Part shown: piece by piece, positions 7,927 through 17,988 of the stretch
How the letters are laid out: every line of letters begins with the position of its first letter
Position numbering within the stretch: the stretch's first letter is position 1
Assembly: GCA_006226595.1 (NCBI GenBank)
Contig: SBGP01000066.1
Location: 124,001-188,000, forward strand
Reading direction: 5' to 3'
Origin: Deltaproteobacteria bacterium
GTDB taxonomy: Bacteria > Myxococcota_A > UBA796 > GCA-2862545
Length of the DNA stretch: 64,000 bases
Notes under the pieces: generated by a model
What the model saw: only the letters and a program-made list of their open reading frames with translations
The model's database searches: none
What the model was told of the DNA's origin: nothing
Program-made: the position numbers and the translations under genes

Positions 7927-9227
7927 TCTCCCCGCCGCTCGGCGAGGAGCTCCTCGGCTCGCTGAACGCTGAAGTTCTTCTCTTCGCACAGCTTCGCCAC
8001 GACCCAGCCCACCTCTTCGCGGGTGGCTCCGGCGGTCGCGGCGACCGTGCGCGCGTGCATGCGCATGTGCCCCGCCTGGATGCCCTCGGTCGCGAGCGCG
8101 CGCAGGGCACCCATGTTCTGGGCGAGTCCAACCGCGACGGCGACGGCGGCGAGGTCGCTGGCGGTGCTCGCACCGAGCAGCTTGAGGTTGCTCTGCACGG
8201 TGGGATGCACGCGAATGGGGCCACCCACGGTGCCGAACTGCATCGGCAGCTCGATCTCGCCTCGCAGCGAGCCCGACTCGGTGATGCGCCACACCGTCAT
8301 CGGTCGGTACGCGCCGTCCCGGCAGCAGTGGGCGTGCGCGCCCGCTTCGATGGCTCGCCAGTCGTTGCCCGTCGCAATCGCCACGGCGTCGATGCCGTTC
8401 ATCACGCCCTTGTTGTGGGTCGTCGCCCGATACGGGTCGGCCCACGCGAAGCGCCACGCGCTGGCCATGCGCTGCGCCACCCGGTCGCCGGGCATGTCTT
8501 CGGTGCCGAGGACCGCCGGGTCGAGCTCGACCCAGGCGCGGGACAAGCGCTTGTCGGCGAGGTTCGAGAGGATCTTCAGTCCCACCGACTCGCCGGTCGC
8601 CTCCTCGATGTACGGGGCGAGGTGCTCGCACAGCGTGTTCACCATGTTCGCGCCCATGGCATCGACGCAGTCGAGCAGGACGTGCAGCACGACCATCTCT
8701 TCGGCGGGAAAGCCGGGTTCGTCGTAGGTCCGGCGGAAGAGCTCGAAGCCTCGGAAGCCGCCACCGCGCGCGGCGAGGCGCGGATGCACCCCGTGGGCCA
8801 CGGTCTCCAGCTCGGGAAGCAGGTCGCGAAGCACCGCGAGGGTCGCCTCGGGATCCGCGACGTCCTCGAGCTGGATCTGGCCGATCATCACGCTCGGGTC
8901 GGACTCGGCGTGAAAGCCCCCGCAGCGCCGGGCGAGGCGGGCCATGTTCGACACCGCGGCGACGACCGACGGCTCCTCGACGACCATCGGGACCAGCCGA
9001 TCTTCGCCGTTGATGCGGAAGTTCACCGCCACCGCGTTGGGCAGCGCGAAGGTCGCGATGACGTTCTCGACCATGAGGTCCGCGTCCTCGATGGTCAGGC
9101 CCTCACCGCGGTAGACCGTGGCGGACTCGCCGTCGAGGGCGGCGGCTTCGAGCTTCGCCAGGCGCTCCGCCGGCGGGAGCCGGTAGAACCCCGGGATGCG
9201 GGAGCTGCGTTCGCTGTCGGCGGACAT
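7923..9227 (-). CDS. mvaA: Hydroxymethylglutaryl-CoA reductase, degradative-type (class II)
   Basis: 434 residues. Catalyses HMG-CoA to or from mevalonate with NAD(P)H. Catalytic positions by comparison with the Pseudomonas mevalonii enzyme: Glu54 in ENVIATFALP, Lys273 in HNKGVMNGID, Asp289 in TGNDW, and a His in GHMRMHAR (His387 or His391; His387 matches by distance from the C-terminus). DAMGANMVNT binds CoA/HMG. There is no membrane domain, as expected for a bacterial class II enzyme. The ATG at 9227 is chosen over one nine codons upstream because AGGAAGG lies four bases before it. This is the first gene of the mevalonate operon. Confidence 0.95.
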   Translation of the reverse strand: MSADSERSSRIPGFYRLPPAERLAKLEAAALDGESATVYRGEGLTIEDADLMVENVIATFALPNAVAVNFRINGEDRLVPMVVEEPSVVAAVSNMARLARRCGGFHAESDPSVMIGQIQLEDVADPEATLAVLRDLLPELETVAHGVHPRLAARGGGFRGFELFRRTYDEPGFPAEEMVVLHVLLDCVDAMGANMVNTLCEHLAPYIEEATGESVGLKILSNLADKRLSRAWVELDPAVLGTEDMPGDRVAQRMASAWRFAWADPYRATTHNKGVMNGIDAVAIATGNDWRAIEAGAHAHCCRDGAYRPMTVWRITESGSLRGEIELPMQFGTVGGPIRVHPTVQSNLKLLGASTASDLAAVAVAVGLAQNMGALRALATEGIQAGHMRMHARTVAATAGATREEVGWVVAKLCEEKNFSVQRAEELLAERRGE

Positions 9228-9269
9228 GGACCTTCCTGACGCGGACCTAAGCAACGACGCTCAGACGCG

Positions 9270-9282
9270 CTGGGTATCCCAG
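9270..9282. repeat. Short inverted repeat upstream of the mevalonate operon
   Basis: CTGGG-TAT-CCCAG lies 43-55 bases upstream of the HMG-CoA reductase start, in the only non-coding stretch (9228-9318) before the operon. It could be a small operator or simply the end of a leader. No convincing -35/-10 pair was found beside it. Confidence 0.25.
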
Positions 9283-9318
9283 GGGCCGGTCGGGGGCACG
9301 CGCCCGCAACCGACTGCC

Positions 9319-11142
9319 TCAGGCGTACAGGGTCTCGAGCACGTCGGCATAGCGCGACTCGACCTCGCCGCGCTTCACCTTCTGGGACGGCGTGAGCAGT
9401 CCGGACTCGACGGAGATGACCTCGGGGAGCACCGCGAAGCGCTTGATCGTCTCGAAGGAGGGCAGGGTTCGGTTGACCGCGTCGATGTCGCGCTGGATCG
9501 CGTCGAGCAGGTCCGGGTGACGCGCGAGAGCAACGAGCGACTGCGGCAGGTCGCGTTCCTTGGCGAAGCGCAGGGCCGCGGTCAGGTCCAGGCCGATGAG
9601 CGCCACGCAGTAGGGGCGGCGGTCGCCATGGACGAGCACGTGCTCGACGAGAGGCGCGCGGGCCTTGAGCAGGTTCGCGAAGTGGGCGGGTGCGATGTTC
9701 TTGCCGCCGGCGGTGACGATGATCTCCTTCTTGCGATCGGTGATCACCACGTGGCCGCTGGGGAGCACGTGTCCGATGTCACCGGTGCGCAGCCAGCCGT
9801 CTTCGGTGAGCGCCGCCGCGGTCTCCTCGGGCTTGCCGTGGTAGCCGCGCATCACGCCACGACTGCGGAGCAGGATCTCGCCGTCGTCGGCGATCTGGAC
9901 CTGGCATCCGGGCAGGGGCTTGCCGACCGAGCCGAAGACGAAGCTGTCGGGGCGGTTCACGCAGCTCGCGGCCGACGACTCGGTGAGGCCGTAGCCCTCG
10001 AGGATGAGCAGGCCGAAGGCGTGGAAGAACTCGGCCAGCTCGCGGGCGAGGGGAGCGCCGCCCGAGATGAAGAAGCGGATCTCGCCGCCGAAGCCCTCGC
10101 GAATGCCGCGGAAGACGAGGCGATCGGCGAGGCGATGCCGGGCGCGCAGCCGGAGCGGCACGGGCTCGCCGGCGCGCTCGAGCGCCCGCACCCGCTTGCC
10201 GATGTCGAGGGCCCACTCGAAGCTACGCTTCGCGACCAGACCCCGCTCGGCGACCTGCGACAGGATGCGGTCGTGGGCCTTCTCGAAGAAGCGTGGCACC
10301 GCGGCGACGAAGGTGGGCTTGGTGGTGAGCAGGTGCTTGGCCACCTGATCCGGGTCCCCGTCGACGATGGTGGGGATGCCGAGGCGGATGGTGCTCACTT
10401 CGAGCACCTTGGCGAACACATGGGCGAGCGGCAGGAAGAGGAATTGCTTGTCGACCGGCGTCATCAGCCGCAGCGCATCGATGGCCTCGGCCTCATACAC
10501 CCAGGCATCGTGCGAGAGCATCACGCCCTTGGGGATGCCGGTGGTGCCGCTCGTGTAGATCAGCGCGGCGAGGTGCTCGCCGGTGATCGCGCTTGTGCGG
10601 GCCGCGTAGGCGCCCGGGTACTCGATCTCGTGCTTGCGACCCAGCTCTCGCAGGTCGGCGAGCGAGACCACGAAGTCTCCGTCGCTCTCTCCGTCGAACA
10701 CGACCACCCGCCGAAGGTTGGGCAGCTGCGCGCGGAGGGTGAGGACCTTGTCGACCTGGCCCCAGGTGCTGCAGAACACGACCACGGACTCGCTGTCCGC
10801 GAGGATGTGGGCGCACTCGTCACAGGTGCTGGCGGGGTACAGCGTCGTCGTCGCCGCACCGGCGCAGAGGATGCCGAGGTCGGCGAGGATCCACTCGACG
10901 CGCGTCTCGGAGAGCAGCCCGCAGCGCTCCTCGGGCGCGACGCCCAGCGCGAGCAGACCGAGCGCGATCTCACGGCTGATCTCGCCGGCCTTCTGCCACG
11001 ACATCTCGTGCCACGCGGCGCCGAGGCGGTAGTGGAACGCGGTCTCGCGGCCCGTCGAGCCGATGCGGTGGTGCCACATGTCGACCACGGACTCGAACGA
11101 GGACGCTCCGAGTCGCGGTTCCCAGGCAGGCGTCGCGGCCAT
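9319..11142 (-). CDS. Long-chain fatty-acid--CoA ligase (AMP-forming)
   Basis: 607 residues. Activates a fatty acid to acyl-CoA through an acyl-adenylate. Adenylate-forming motifs: the P-loop LIYTSGTTGIPKGVMLSH (around residue 195), LPLAHVFAK, LEGYGLTESSAASCVN, and TGDIGHV followed by ITDRKKEIIVTAGGKNIAPAHFAN with the hinge Asp and catalytic Lys region. The length and the RKKEIIVTAGGKN phrase fit the FadD15/long-chain acyl-CoA synthetase type. The ATG shares one base with the stop of the MscS-like gene (TGATG), suggesting one transcript. The natural substrate cannot be read from sequence. Confidence 0.9.
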   Translation of the reverse strand: MAATPAWEPRLGASSFESVVDMWHHRIGSTGRETAFHYRLGAAWHEMSWQKAGEISREIALGLLALGVAPEERCGLLSETRVEWILADLGILCAGAATTTLYPASTCDECAHILADSESVVVFCSTWGQVDKVLTLRAQLPNLRRVVVFDGESDGDFVVSLADLRELGRKHEIEYPGAYAARTSAITGEHLAALIYTSGTTGIPKGVMLSHDAWVYEAEAIDALRLMTPVDKQFLFLPLAHVFAKVLEVSTIRLGIPTIVDGDPDQVAKHLLTTKPTFVAAVPRFFEKAHDRILSQVAERGLVAKRSFEWALDIGKRVRALERAGEPVPLRLRARHRLADRLVFRGIREGFGGEIRFFISGGAPLARELAEFFHAFGLLILEGYGLTESSAASCVNRPDSFVFGSVGKPLPGCQVQIADDGEILLRSRGVMRGYHGKPEETAAALTEDGWLRTGDIGHVLPSGHVVITDRKKEIIVTAGGKNIAPAHFANLLKARAPLVEHVLVHGDRRPYCVALIGLDLTAALRFAKERDLPQSLVALARHPDLLDAIQRDIDAVNRTLPSFETIKRFAVLPEVISVESGLLTPSQKVKRGEVESRYADVLETLYA

Positions 11143-11897
11143 CAGCGCACGCGTTGGGTGGCCAGCGGGATCCCGGCTGCGGCGAGCTCGGCGAGTGCCG
11201 TGCGGAAGGTAGCGCTGCGCGCTCCGCCGAAGTTCGAGGAGACGGTCCAGCCACTGGCCCGGACCTGCACGCCGTAGGGGAGAACATCGACCAGCGCGAA
11301 CGACGGGGCCGGCTCGGCGAGCACTCGCTCGTCGGACTTCAGCGCGCCGAGGAGGATGAACTCCACCTGCGCGAGGTCGGTGCCGGGCTCGAGCACGACG
11401 ATCAGGTCGACGCGGCGCTGCCCGCGGGTCGTCACATTGACGATGGCGCCGCCGATGACCGTGTTGTTCGGCAGCACGACCTCGCGGCCGTCAGCGGTGT
11501 GGAGGACCGTGTGGAACAGGGTCATCTCGGTCACCGTGCCGGCATGTCCGGCGATCTCGACCGAGTCACCGCCCCGGTAGGGCCGGGTGGTCAGAATCAG
11601 CGCGCCGGCGGCGACGTTGGACAGGCTTCCCTGGAGTGCCATGCCGATGGCGAGGGTCGCGGCACCGAGCACCGCGACCGCCGAGGTCATGTCGACCGAC
11701 AGGTAGCGGAGCGCGGCAAGCACACCGAAGATCAGGAAGATCGGGCGCACCCAGCTGACGAGCAGCCGGCGAACCACCGGATCGAGCTCGGTACGGGTCA
11801 GCGAGACGCGGGTGAGGTCCGCGGCCCACGAGCCGGCCACCGAGCCGCCCGCGATGAGCAGCCCGACGATGAACACGTGCCAGAGGATGTCGCCCAC
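11142..11897 (-). CDS. MscS-family mechanosensitive ion channel
   Basis: 251 residues. Three predicted membrane segments: about residues 6-26, 50-66 and 72-95. The last contains the glycine/alanine-rich pore helix AVAVLGAATLAIGMALQGSLSNVAAGALILTTRP, typical of MscS TM3. It is followed by the beta domain RPYRGGDSVEIAGHAGTVTEM and VVLPNNTVIGGAIVN. It would gate in response to membrane tension and release solutes in hypo-osmotic shock. The GTG start is three bases after the stop of the upstream permease gene. This is a short, minimal MscS without extra N-terminal helices. Confidence 0.88.
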   Translation of the reverse strand: MGDILWHVFIVGLLIAGGSVAGSWAADLTRVSLTRTELDPVVRRLLVSWVRPIFLIFGVLAALRYLSVDMTSAVAVLGAATLAIGMALQGSLSNVAAGALILTTRPYRGGDSVEIAGHAGTVTEMTLFHTVLHTADGREVVLPNNTVIGGAIVNVTTRGQRRVDLIVVLEPGTDLAQVEFILLGALKSDERVLAEPAPSFALVDVLPYGVQVRASGWTVSSNFGGARSATFRTALAELAAAGIPLATQRVR

Positions 11898-11900
11898 GGC

Positions 11901-13097
11901 CTACTTCGTCCCGCGCAGCTTCGGGTCCATGGCGTCCCGCAGGCCGTCGCCGAGCAGGTTGAAGCTCATGACCGCCATCACGATGCACAGACCGGGGAGC
12001 ACGGTGAGGAAGCCCGCCTGACGCAGGTACTCGCGGCCGTCGGAGACGAGCGTTCCCCAGGTCGAGGTCGGCGGGGCCACGCCCAGACCGAGGAAGGACA
12101 GGCCCGCCTCGGCGAGCATGGTGCCACCGATGGCGAGCGAGCAGTACACGATGACCGGGGCCAGCGCGTTCGGGACCAGGTGGCGGAACACGATGCGCGT
12201 GTGGCCGTAGCCCAGCGCCCGCGCCGCCTGGATGAAGTCCTGCTGCTTGAGCGACAGCACCTGCGAGCGCACGATGCGCGACACGCCCATCCATCCGGTC
12301 AGGCCGAGGATGGTGACGATGAGGAAGATGCTCGCGACGCCGGTGACGCGGAACATGCCGACGATGGCCAGCAGCAGCACCAGGCGGGGCAGCGACAGCA
12401 GCATGTCGACGAACCACATCAGACCGCGGTCGACCCAGCCGCCGAAGTAGCCGGCGATGGCGCCGACGCTGGTGCCGATGGAGGCCGCGAGGCCGACGGC
12501 GACGAAGCCGATCGACATCGAGATCCGGCCGCCGTAGAGCAGGCGAGACAGGTAGTCCCGTCCGTACACGTCGCTGCCGAGGGGCAGGGCGTCGGGCGCG
12601 CCGGTGAGGTAGCCCCACACGTCCGGGTGCATCAGCTTGGTGCCGACGCCGACGTCCTCGGGGTCGAAGGGCGCGAGCAGAGGCGTGAGCAGGGTCACGC
12701 CGATCATCAGCACGACACCGTAGAAGCCGAGCATGCCGGTGTCGTGGCGGCTGAAGTCACGCAGGAAGAGGTTCCAGTTGGAGTTCTCTTCTTCCTCGGT
12801 GAGCTGGCGCGGCCGCACGAGGCGGTGGGCGGCGAACCACTGGGCGCCGGCCATCGCGAAGAAGCTGATGACGGCGATGATCGGGTGGATCGGGATGCCG
12901 CCCCAGGTGTCGTACTTCACGATCTCAGGGAGGCGGAAGAGCCCGAACGCGGCGAACAGAAGCACCAGATCGATGGTGAGCATGCCCACGCCGACGACGA
13001 GGCGCCCGGTGAGCAGGTGTCCGAGTCCGGGGAGAACGTAGCCGGCCTTCGCCACGGGGGGCGCTTCGACCTGCTGCTGCTTGACGATGGCAGTCAT
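11901..13097 (-). CDS. ABC transporter permease, DppC/OppC type
   Basis: 398 residues, longer than the usual 300 because of an N-terminal extension with two to three extra hydrophobic segments (about residues 18-75) before the family's own first helix. The permease core has the standard DppC arrangement, including GSDVYGRDYLSRLLYGGRISM and the EAA loop near AARALGYGHTRIVFRHLVPNALAP that contacts the ATPase. It ends in FNLLGDGLRDAMDPKLRG, the typical OppC/DppC terminus. It would form the translocation pore with the adjacent permease. Confidence 0.9.
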   Translation of the reverse strand: MTAIVKQQQVEAPPVAKAGYVLPGLGHLLTGRLVVGVGMLTIDLVLLFAAFGLFRLPEIVKYDTWGGIPIHPIIAVISFFAMAGAQWFAAHRLVRPRQLTEEEENSNWNLFLRDFSRHDTGMLGFYGVVLMIGVTLLTPLLAPFDPEDVGVGTKLMHPDVWGYLTGAPDALPLGSDVYGRDYLSRLLYGGRISMSIGFVAVGLAASIGTSVGAIAGYFGGWVDRGLMWFVDMLLSLPRLVLLLAIVGMFRVTGVASIFLIVTILGLTGWMGVSRIVRSQVLSLKQQDFIQAARALGYGHTRIVFRHLVPNALAPVIVYCSLAIGGTMLAEAGLSFLGLGVAPPTSTWGTLVSDGREYLRQAGFLTVLPGLCIVMAVMSFNLLGDGLRDAMDPKLRGTK

Positions 13098-13107
13098 GTC
13101 GGAGGCC

Positions 13108-14076
13108 TCAGTCGTACTTGATGCGGGGATCGACGAGCGCGTACGAGATGTCCGCGATCAAGTTGCCGATCACCACCATGAGGGTGAACACGAAGAAGCA
13201 CCCGATGACGACCGGCGTGTCCTGCGAGAAGATCGAGTTCACGATCAGGCGACCCATGCCGGGCCACGCGAACACGATCTCGATGAGGACCGAGCCCGAG
13301 AACAGGAAGGGCAGGGACAGACCGAGCAGCGTCACGATGGGGAGCATCGCGTTGCGAATGACGTGCTTGCGGATGACCGTGCTCTCCGGCAGGCCCTTGG
13401 CGCGTGCGGTTCGCACGAAGTCCTGCCGAATGACCTCGAGGATGGAGCTGCGCATGTAGCGCGCGGCACCGGCGGCACTGGCGACGCCCATCGCCACACC
13501 CGGGAGGATGATGTGCTTGAGCGTGTCCACGATCTGCTCGGGGCGCGTCATGTAGTCGTACTCGACCGGGTCGTGCATGCCGCTCGTTGGCAGCAGGTCG
13601 AAGCGGTAGCTGAAGTACAGCTGCAGCATCAGCGCCAGCCAGAAGCTGGGCATCGAGTAGAAGAACAGCGACACGACGCTGGCGGTGCTGTCGAACAGGC
13701 TGCCCTGGCGCACGCCCTGGAAGGTGCCGAGCGCGATGCCCACCGGGTAGATGACCAGCAGGGTCACCGACGACAGCAGCAGCGTGTTCGGGAGGTACTC
13801 CCAGATGAGCGTGGTCACATCGCGACCGTGCGCGATGCTGGTGCCGAACTCGAGGACCGCAAGGTTCTTGATCAGCAGCAGGTAGCGGAACCAGGCCGGC
13901 TTATCGAGGCCGTACTTGGCGATGATCTGCTGCCGCACCTCCGGAGTGGTCTCCGGGGTGAAGAACTTGTCGGCCACGTCACCGGGGGACAGCTCGATCA
14001 GGAAGAAGACGAGCGTGACCACCCCGATGAGCAGGGGCAGGACAAGCAGAAGCTTGCGCAGAAGGTACTTGAACAA
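13108..14076 (-). CDS. ABC transporter permease, DppB/OppB type
   Basis: 322 residues. Begins MFKYLLRKLLLVLPLLIGV, the usual OppB first helix, then ELSPGDVADKF. The EAA loop is visible in QDFVRTARAKGLPESTVIRKHVIRNAMLPIV, and the terminus VIGNLIADISYALVDPRIKYD is characteristic of the family. The start is TTG at 14076, supported by GGGAG five to six bases upstream. It lies 21 bases after the binding-protein stop and 10 bases before the second permease. Confidence 0.9.
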   Translation of the reverse strand: MFKYLLRKLLLVLPLLIGVVTLVFFLIELSPGDVADKFFTPETTPEVRQQIIAKYGLDKPAWFRYLLLIKNLAVLEFGTSIAHGRDVTTLIWEYLPNTLLLSSVTLLVIYPVGIALGTFQGVRQGSLFDSTASVVSLFFYSMPSFWLALMLQLYFSYRFDLLPTSGMHDPVEYDYMTRPEQIVDTLKHIILPGVAMGVASAAGAARYMRSSILEVIRQDFVRTARAKGLPESTVIRKHVIRNAMLPIVTLLGLSLPFLFSGSVLIEIVFAWPGMGRLIVNSIFSQDTPVVIGCFFVFTLMVVIGNLIADISYALVDPRIKYD

Positions 14077-14097
14077 CGGGGCTCCCGAGCCTTTCGA

Positions 14098-15828
14098 TCA
14101 GCGCTCGTACTTGACCTTGTCAGCCGGCACGCTCCAGTCGTGGAGGTTGCCGAACGGCGCGAGCACGTCGATGGAGGTGTTCTCGAAGCGAGAGTCCACC
14201 GCGATGACCTCGTCCATCCACCACAGGAAGGTGTACGGCTGGTCCTCGTAGATGACCTGCTGGAGCTCCTGCCAGATGGGCGCGGACTCGGACGGCACCG
14301 GCGTGCGCAGGCCCTGCTCGATGAGCTCGTCCGCCTTCGCGCTGTTGTAGCTGACGAAGTTGAACTCGTAGCGACGCTCGACGCAGTTGTCGGTCACGGT
14401 GTCCGAGCAGTTCGGCGTCTCGTGGTTGACGGCCTGCGGGTCGACGCCCTTGGTCACGTCGCTGTGCCAGATGGTCGAGGGGTCGACGAACAGACCCGCG
14501 GACCAGCCGGAGAGCGCAGCCTGGTAGTCCTTCTTGCGAAGGTTCTCGAAGAAGGTGTTCGCGGCGAGGGTCTCGATCTTGACCTCGACGCCGGCCTGCT
14601 TCAGGTAGTCCTGGATGAACACGGCGGCCTTGGCGCGGCGCGGGTTGCCGTTGTTCGTGGTCAGCGTGAACGACAGCTCCTGGCCGTCCTTGTCGACGAC
14701 GCCGTTGCCGTTGGTATCGGTCCAGCCGGCCTCGGCGAGCAGCGCCTTGGCCTGCTCGAGGTTGTGCGGCAGGGGCTGGATGTCGTCGTTGTGCACGCCG
14801 CAGAGCGCCGGCGTGATGGTGCCGACGGAGCGACGGCCGTAGACCTCACCGCTGTCCGAGGTGAGCAGCTGGGACATCATGTGGTCGACGTCCATCGCCA
14901 TGGTCAGGGCGCGGCGGACCTTCACGTCCTTGAACAGGTCGTTCTGCTGGTTCCACGCAACGTAGTCCATGGAGCGCCAGCCGCGACGCACGAGGCGGAG
15001 GTTCGGGTGCTCCTTGGCGAGACGGTCGACGTCCTCGAACTGCACCGACTGCATCAGGTCGATGGTGCCCTTCTCGAGCTCGATGAGGCGCGTGGCGTAC
15101 TCGGGGATGACGCGGAGGATCACGCGGTTGAGCTTCGGGCGGTACTCCTCGGGGCCGGTGAAGTTCCAGTTCGGCTCGAGGACGATGCGCTGGCCGGGCT
15201 CGTGGGCCGCGAGGCGGAACGGGCCGGCGGACATCGGGCTCTTGCCGAAGGCGTGCTTGCGGAGCGACGCGCGGTCGGCCTCGCCGAGCAGGTGCTTCGG
15301 CAGGGCGGGGATCGCCGAGATGTGGGCGGCCTGCGTGTCGCGGTCGTAGGCGTGCGTGAAGTGGAACTCGAGGTGCGTGTCGTCGACGACGAGCGGGAAC
15401 TTGCCCTCGATGGCGTGCTGCACGTAGCTGATGCGCGGGCTCGCGACGGCCGGGTCGCGCACGAGGTCGTAGCCGAACAGGATGTCGTTGGCGGTGACCT
15501 TGGTGCCGTCTTCCCAGCTGATGTCGTCGCGCAGGGTGAGCGAGATCACGGTGCCGTCGTCCGACCAGTTCCACTCGGTGGCGAGGGCCGGGATCTTCTT
15601 CAGCGAGCAGTCGAACTCGCTGTCGATCGTCGGGAAGTAGATCGCGCCCTCGATGTAGCTGTCCGCCGCGGACTGGCTCACCACGGGGATGAGGTTGTCC
15701 ATGTCCTCCTGGACGGCGATGACCAGCGTGTCGCGGGTTTCCCACTTCTTCTCAGCATCCTGAGAGGGGCCAGAGTCTCCGGAACAGCCGGCGATGGCCA
15801 GGAGTGCGAGAAGGGCTGGGATGCGCAT
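14098..15828 (-). CDS. Peptide-type ABC transporter substrate-binding lipoprotein (SBP family 5)
   Basis: 576 residues. A signal peptide with a clear lipobox (LLAIAGC, Cys at 15) anchors it outside the membrane. Family 5 features: VQEDMDNLIPVVSQSAADS at the start of the mature domain, SLTLRDDISWEDGTKVTANDILFGYDLVRDP, RRALTMAMDVDHMMSQLL, and LLAEAGWTDTNGNGVVDKDG. These proteins bind di- or oligopeptides, nickel or sugars; the ligand cannot be assigned. The ATG follows GGAGG. This is the first gene of a binding-protein/permease/permease set that lacks ATPase genes here. Confidence 0.92.
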   Translation of the reverse strand: MRIPALLALLAIAGCSGDSGPSQDAEKKWETRDTLVIAVQEDMDNLIPVVSQSAADSYIEGAIYFPTIDSEFDCSLKKIPALATEWNWSDDGTVISLTLRDDISWEDGTKVTANDILFGYDLVRDPAVASPRISYVQHAIEGKFPLVVDDTHLEFHFTHAYDRDTQAAHISAIPALPKHLLGEADRASLRKHAFGKSPMSAGPFRLAAHEPGQRIVLEPNWNFTGPEEYRPKLNRVILRVIPEYATRLIELEKGTIDLMQSVQFEDVDRLAKEHPNLRLVRRGWRSMDYVAWNQQNDLFKDVKVRRALTMAMDVDHMMSQLLTSDSGEVYGRRSVGTITPALCGVHNDDIQPLPHNLEQAKALLAEAGWTDTNGNGVVDKDGQELSFTLTTNNGNPRRAKAAVFIQDYLKQAGVEVKIETLAANTFFENLRKKDYQAALSGWSAGLFVDPSTIWHSDVTKGVDPQAVNHETPNCSDTVTDNCVERRYEFNFVSYNSAKADELIEQGLRTPVPSESAPIWQELQQVIYEDQPYTFLWWMDEVIAVDSRFENTSIDVLAPFGNLHDWSVPADKVKYER

Positions 15829-15902
15829 CGATCCTCCGAAGATCGGGTGACGGCTAGAGAAAGTCGGCGGCTATGTACCTCTGGCCGGCCGACAGGGCAA
15901 CC

Positions 15903-15919
15903 GCGGCCATCAGGGCCGC
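15903..15919 (-). terminator. Hairpin at the end of prmC
   Basis: GCGGCC-ATCAG-GGCCGC is a perfect 6-base stem whose loop contains the prmC stop codon on the minus strand. No U-run follows. It is possibly a weak terminator for the prfA-prmC transcript before the transporter genes. Confidence 0.35.
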
Positions 15920-16791
15920 AGACGACCCGTGACAACCCGGGGGATTCCTCCGAGATCGTCGTGGGTGCTGACATCGACGAAACCGTGCTCGTCGAGAAGG
16001 CGTTTGACGTGCGGGGCCTGGCGAATGCCGACCTCGAGGAGCAGTCCCTTGCGCGCGCGGCGAGCCGCCTCGGGCACGAGCTGCCGGTAGATGTCGAGTC
16101 CGTCCCCGCCGCCGTCGAGTGCGAGCTTCGGCTCCCACTCGGACACCTCGGGCTCGCAGCGGGCGAGATCCGCGGTCGGAATGTATGGCGGGTTGCTCAC
16201 CACCCAGTCGATGGGCCGCTGCGGTGGGACCGGACCGAGGAGGGGGCCGCGGAGCACGGCCACGCGCTGCTCGAGACCGAGGCGCTTCACGTTCTCGCGG
16301 GTGCACGCGAGCGGTGCCTCGCCGATGTCGATCGAGAACACGCGTACCTGGGGGCGGGCGGCGGCGATGGCGAGCCCCACCGCACCCGTTCCACAGCCGA
16401 CGTCGGCCACGTACACGGGCTCGTCGTCGTTCTCGGGAATCCAGGCGAGGGCGGCCTCGACGAGGGTCTCGGTGTCGGGGCGCGGCACGAGCACCCCCGG
16501 GGTCACGGCGAGCTCGAGCGCGTGGAAGCCCACGGTGCCGAGGATCCACGCGAGGGGCTCACGCTTGCCGCGACGGGCGACCATCGGGCGCAGTCGACCG
16601 AGCTCCTCCTCGCCGAGTGGGCGGTCGTGCTGCAAGTAGATCTGCAGGCGCTCGATGCCGAGCGCGTGGGCGAGCAGTTGCTCCGCCTCGAAGCGAGGGC
16701 TCGGAATGCCGCGGCTACGGAGGTAGGCCTCCGTCTTGGTGAGCACCTCGACCAGCGGGATCACGCCAGAACCCCGCAGACGTGCGTGCAC
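15910..16791 (-). CDS. prmC: Peptide chain release factor N5-glutamine methyltransferase
   Basis: 293 residues. Methylates the Gln of the GGQ motif of release factors. The SAM-binding motif VADVGCGTGAVGLAIA is at residues 128-142 and the catalytic NPPY at residues 200-203 (VVSNPPYIP). The N-terminal helical domain that recognises the release factor is present, including the phrase LGTVGFHALELAVTPGVLVPRPDTETLVE. The start is uncertain: GTG at 16791 is taken here, but GTG at 16764 (IPLVEVLTK) also fits, and neither has a strong ribosome site. It sits directly downstream of prfA, its substrate gene, as in many bacteria. Confidence 0.92.
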   Translation of the reverse strand: MHARLRGSGVIPLVEVLTKTEAYLRSRGIPSPRFEAEQLLAHALGIERLQIYLQHDRPLGEEELGRLRPMVARRGKREPLAWILGTVGFHALELAVTPGVLVPRPDTETLVEAALAWIPENDDEPVYVADVGCGTGAVGLAIAAARPQVRVFSIDIGEAPLACTRENVKRLGLEQRVAVLRGPLLGPVPPQRPIDWVVSNPPYIPTADLARCEPEVSEWEPKLALDGGGDGLDIYRQLVPEAARRARKGLLLEVGIRQAPHVKRLLDEHGFVDVSTHDDLGGIPRVVTGRLRP

Positions 16792-16832
16792 GCCGACAGG
16801 GGGCGGGGGACCAGGGCGAGGTGTGTCGCCAT

Positions 16833-17915
<1,083 letters not shown>

Positions 17916-17921
17916 GAAAAA

Positions 17922-17963
17922 CCCGGGTGTGGTGCCGCTGAAGACATGCGGCACTCACCCGGG
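17922..17963 (-). terminator. Strong intrinsic-terminator-like hairpin abutting the prfA start codon
   Basis: On the minus strand CCCGGGTG-A-GTGCCGC pairs with GCGGCAC-CA-CACCCGGG around a 9-base loop: 15 base pairs with one small asymmetric bulge. It is followed directly by TTTTTC and then the prfA ATG (17915-17913). By form it is a Rho-independent terminator for rpmE. By position it could also be an attenuator in the prfA leader. Confidence 0.8.
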
Positions 17964-17988
17964 CTGTTCAGGGTGTCGTACGTCCGAA

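Noticed and set aside
8055-11277. Long plus-strand frames over the HMG-CoA reductase and acyl-CoA ligase genes
   Set aside because: They mirror conserved enzymes on the minus strand and lack ribosome sites or domains.
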